13,734 nucleotides of DNA, from contig JAEXGX010000444.1 of assembly GCA_023450535.1 (NCBI GenBank), positions 1 to 13,734 on the forward strand, written 5' to 3'. The position numbers were made by a program, and so were the translations under genes. Shown piece after piece: positions 12,437 through 13,734 of the stretch. Within the stretch, counting starts at the first letter, position 1. Each line of letters opens with the position of its first letter. The notes below the pieces were generated by a model, which was not told where the DNA came from, ran no database searches, and was given only the letters and a program-made list of their open reading frames with translations. The DNA comes from Pseudomonadota bacterium. Its GTDB lineage: Bacteria; Desulfobacterota; Desulfovibrionia; Desulfovibrionales; Desulfovibrionaceae.

Positions 12437-13734
12437 CTATTGGAACTTGTGGGCCATCCAGGCATCGAGTCCGCGCTTCACATGCTCGTGCAGACCGGTT
12501 CTCCAGTATTCCTGGTAGGCGGAACGTTCCAGCATGTTCGCGCGCAGGAAGCCTTCCGTCGTGCCGTTGACGCCCATGAGTACGTCCACGTTGTTGCCGG
12601 GATTGAAGGCCAGATTGTCGCTCTTGAACACGCGCCCTCTGACGGTGGTTTCAATGTGCCAGGCATGGATCATTTCACCGTCGAAGTTATCCACGACAAT
12701 GCTGAAGATCGGGTTGCCGTCAGCACCCTTGGGGCCGTCATAGCGAGGATTGTTCTTGTCCAGAACTATTTCCTGAGTATTGTCGAACAGCAGTTCGTTC
12801 AGTTGGTAGCAGTGCCCGCACACGTCGGAACGCACCATGAAGCGGGAATCCGTGGGCAGAGGCTTTTCATTTTCCAGATACAGGAGGTTGACATAGGTCC
12901 ACAGAGCGACTTTGCCGTCCTCAAAGGGCTTTTCAATATCCATTTCCGCCATGATGCGGTCGTTCACAGGCCCGGCCACGATCTGGAGCATGTTCACGAT
13001 ATCCTGATGCTGGGGCAGGAGATTATGCGCGTGCTCGTCCAGCGGTCCCAGCACCTTGGTTTCAACTTTGCCGTCCTTGTCGGTGATTTCCACACTCACA
13101 GTGCCGGCGGCTTCGTCAAACTCAAGCACTTTCACAGAACCGGCGCCAAGCTTGGCGCTTTCGCCAGCGCCGAGCAGCATGCGCTTGGGTTCCGTATAGG
13201 TGTACTGGATATTCTGAATAATCGGAGTGCCGAATTCCTTGATGCGCATGTAGTTGTCGCCCACAAACTCGGGGATGATCCAGGTGGAACCTTCACCGAA
13301 CATGGGGTGCACGTTGTAGCGGGTCTCGGGATCGCTGGGGTCAAGGTTCTGAGCCAGCAGGAAGGGCGCGCCGAAGTTATTGCCCGAATACTTCACCACG
13401 TTCACCAGCCCCATAGCCCGGTCATCGAGGAACTTGCGGTCGGTGAAACGCAGCATCTTGTTATTTTCACCCAGCGGCACGTCCTGCCAGTAAATGGGAT
13501 GCAGGGAGCCTTCCGGCTGAAGCTTCCAGAAGTCGAGGTCAAAATCCTTGCGCACGAAGGTGGCGGACTGGAAGGTGCCGATCCATGCCTTCTTGCCGAG
13601 CATGTAAAAACTTTCACCGCGCAGGGCGCGCACGTTACGGCCATTGCGCGAGGTGTAGAACAAGCCCGCTTTGGGAATCACGATGCGGTCGTTGCGCCAG
13701 TCCACATAACTGCCGCGGATGACCAGACCTTCAG
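12437..13734 (-). CDS. Large protein of unknown family, N-terminus outside the window
   Basis: The frame is open to the right edge (EGLVIRGSY precedes the GTG at 13705), so 431 residues of the C-terminal part are visible and no start can be assigned. I do not recognise the family. The visible part is rich in aromatic and acidic residues, has no membrane helix, and has beta-rich stretches such as GAGSVKVLEFDEAAGTVSVE followed by EITDKDGKVETKVLG. It has a single CxxC, in SDVCGHCYQ, and scattered His (MIHAWHIE, LHEHVKRG) that could bind metal or act in redox, but no CxxCH heme motif. It is first of the visible genes in the operon with the YeiH-like protein. A periplasmic enzyme or substrate-handling protein would fit. 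Function is left open. Confidence 0.85.
   Translation of the reverse strand, partial: EGLVIRGSYVDWRNDRIVIPKAGLFYTSRNGRNVRALRGESFYMLGKKAWIGTFQSATFVRKDFDLDFWKLQPEGSLHPIYWQDVPLGENNKMLRFTDRKFLDDRAMGLVNVVKYSGNNFGAPFLLAQNLDPSDPETRYNVHPMFGEGSTWIIPEFVGDNYMRIKEFGTPIIQNIQYTYTEPKRMLLGAGESAKLGAGSVKVLEFDEAAGTVSVEITDKDGKVETKVLGPLDEHAHNLLPQHQDIVNMLQIVAGPVNDRIMAEMDIEKPFEDGKVALWTYVNLLYLENEKPLPTDSRFMVRSDVCGHCYQLNELLFDNTQEIVLDKNNPRYDGPKGADGNPIFSIVVDNFDGEMIHAWHIETTVRGRVFKSDNLAFNPGNNVDVLMGVNGTTEGFLRANMLERSAYQEYWRTGLHEHVKRGLDAWMAHKFQ

Noticed and set aside
10944..12518. 524-codon open frame on the plus strand
   Set aside because: It is antisense to the YeiH-like gene and the small membrane genes. Its translation is His/Gly/Arg-rich low-complexity sequence typical of a reverse-strand shadow.

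Overview
The window most resembles the chromosome of a sulfur-metabolising anaerobe of the Desulfovibrionaceae (Desulfovibrio/Bilophila type). This is an inference from gene content (two arylsulfotransferase-like exported proteins, a YeiH-type putative sulfur-oxyanion exporter, a sigma-54 regulator) and from moderately GC-rich coding DNA with AT-rich promoter gaps. It is not proven. Every gene except the sensor kinase lies on the minus strand.

Layout on the minus strand, from the right edge leftwards. (1) 13734-10751 is a four-gene run: a large protein of unknown family whose N-terminus lies outside the window, a YeiH-like multi-pass membrane protein, a 50-residue and a 67-residue membrane protein, then a strong terminator. 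(2) 10592-9219 is an NtrC-type sigma-54 activator with its own likely sigma-70 promoter. (3) 8918-7211 is a secreted helix-hairpin-helix (HHH) protein followed by an arylsulfotransferase (ASST)-like beta-propeller, behind a good sigma-70-type promoter. (4) 6819-5019 is panB-panC for pantothenate synthesis, preceded by an extended intrinsic terminator. (5) 1877-39 is a second ASST-like protein, with a Tat signal, followed by a second HHH protein and a terminator. The sensor kinase at 2315-4384 (+) is divergent from this last cassette.

The likely logic is as follows. A membrane histidine kinase with a periplasmic solute-binding sensor and an NtrC-type regulator flank or adjoin two paralogous 'ASST-like + HHH' cassettes. 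The Tat-type cassette has a near-consensus sigma-54 promoter and a tandem pair of 19-bp sites placed like upstream activator sites, so the regulator in the window is a natural candidate to drive it. The YeiH-like operon may handle a sulfur oxyanion or sulfonate product. The substrate is not visible in the sequence.

The gaps are rich in structure: a 427-bp element with 31-bp inverted ends (4464-4890), two diverged copies of a hairpin repeat (about 7011-7181 and 9055-9198), a short palindromic motif that overlaps the panB stop codon, and two long overlapping perfect palindromes inside the kinase coding sequence. No rRNA, tRNA, CRISPR array, transposase or integrase was seen.
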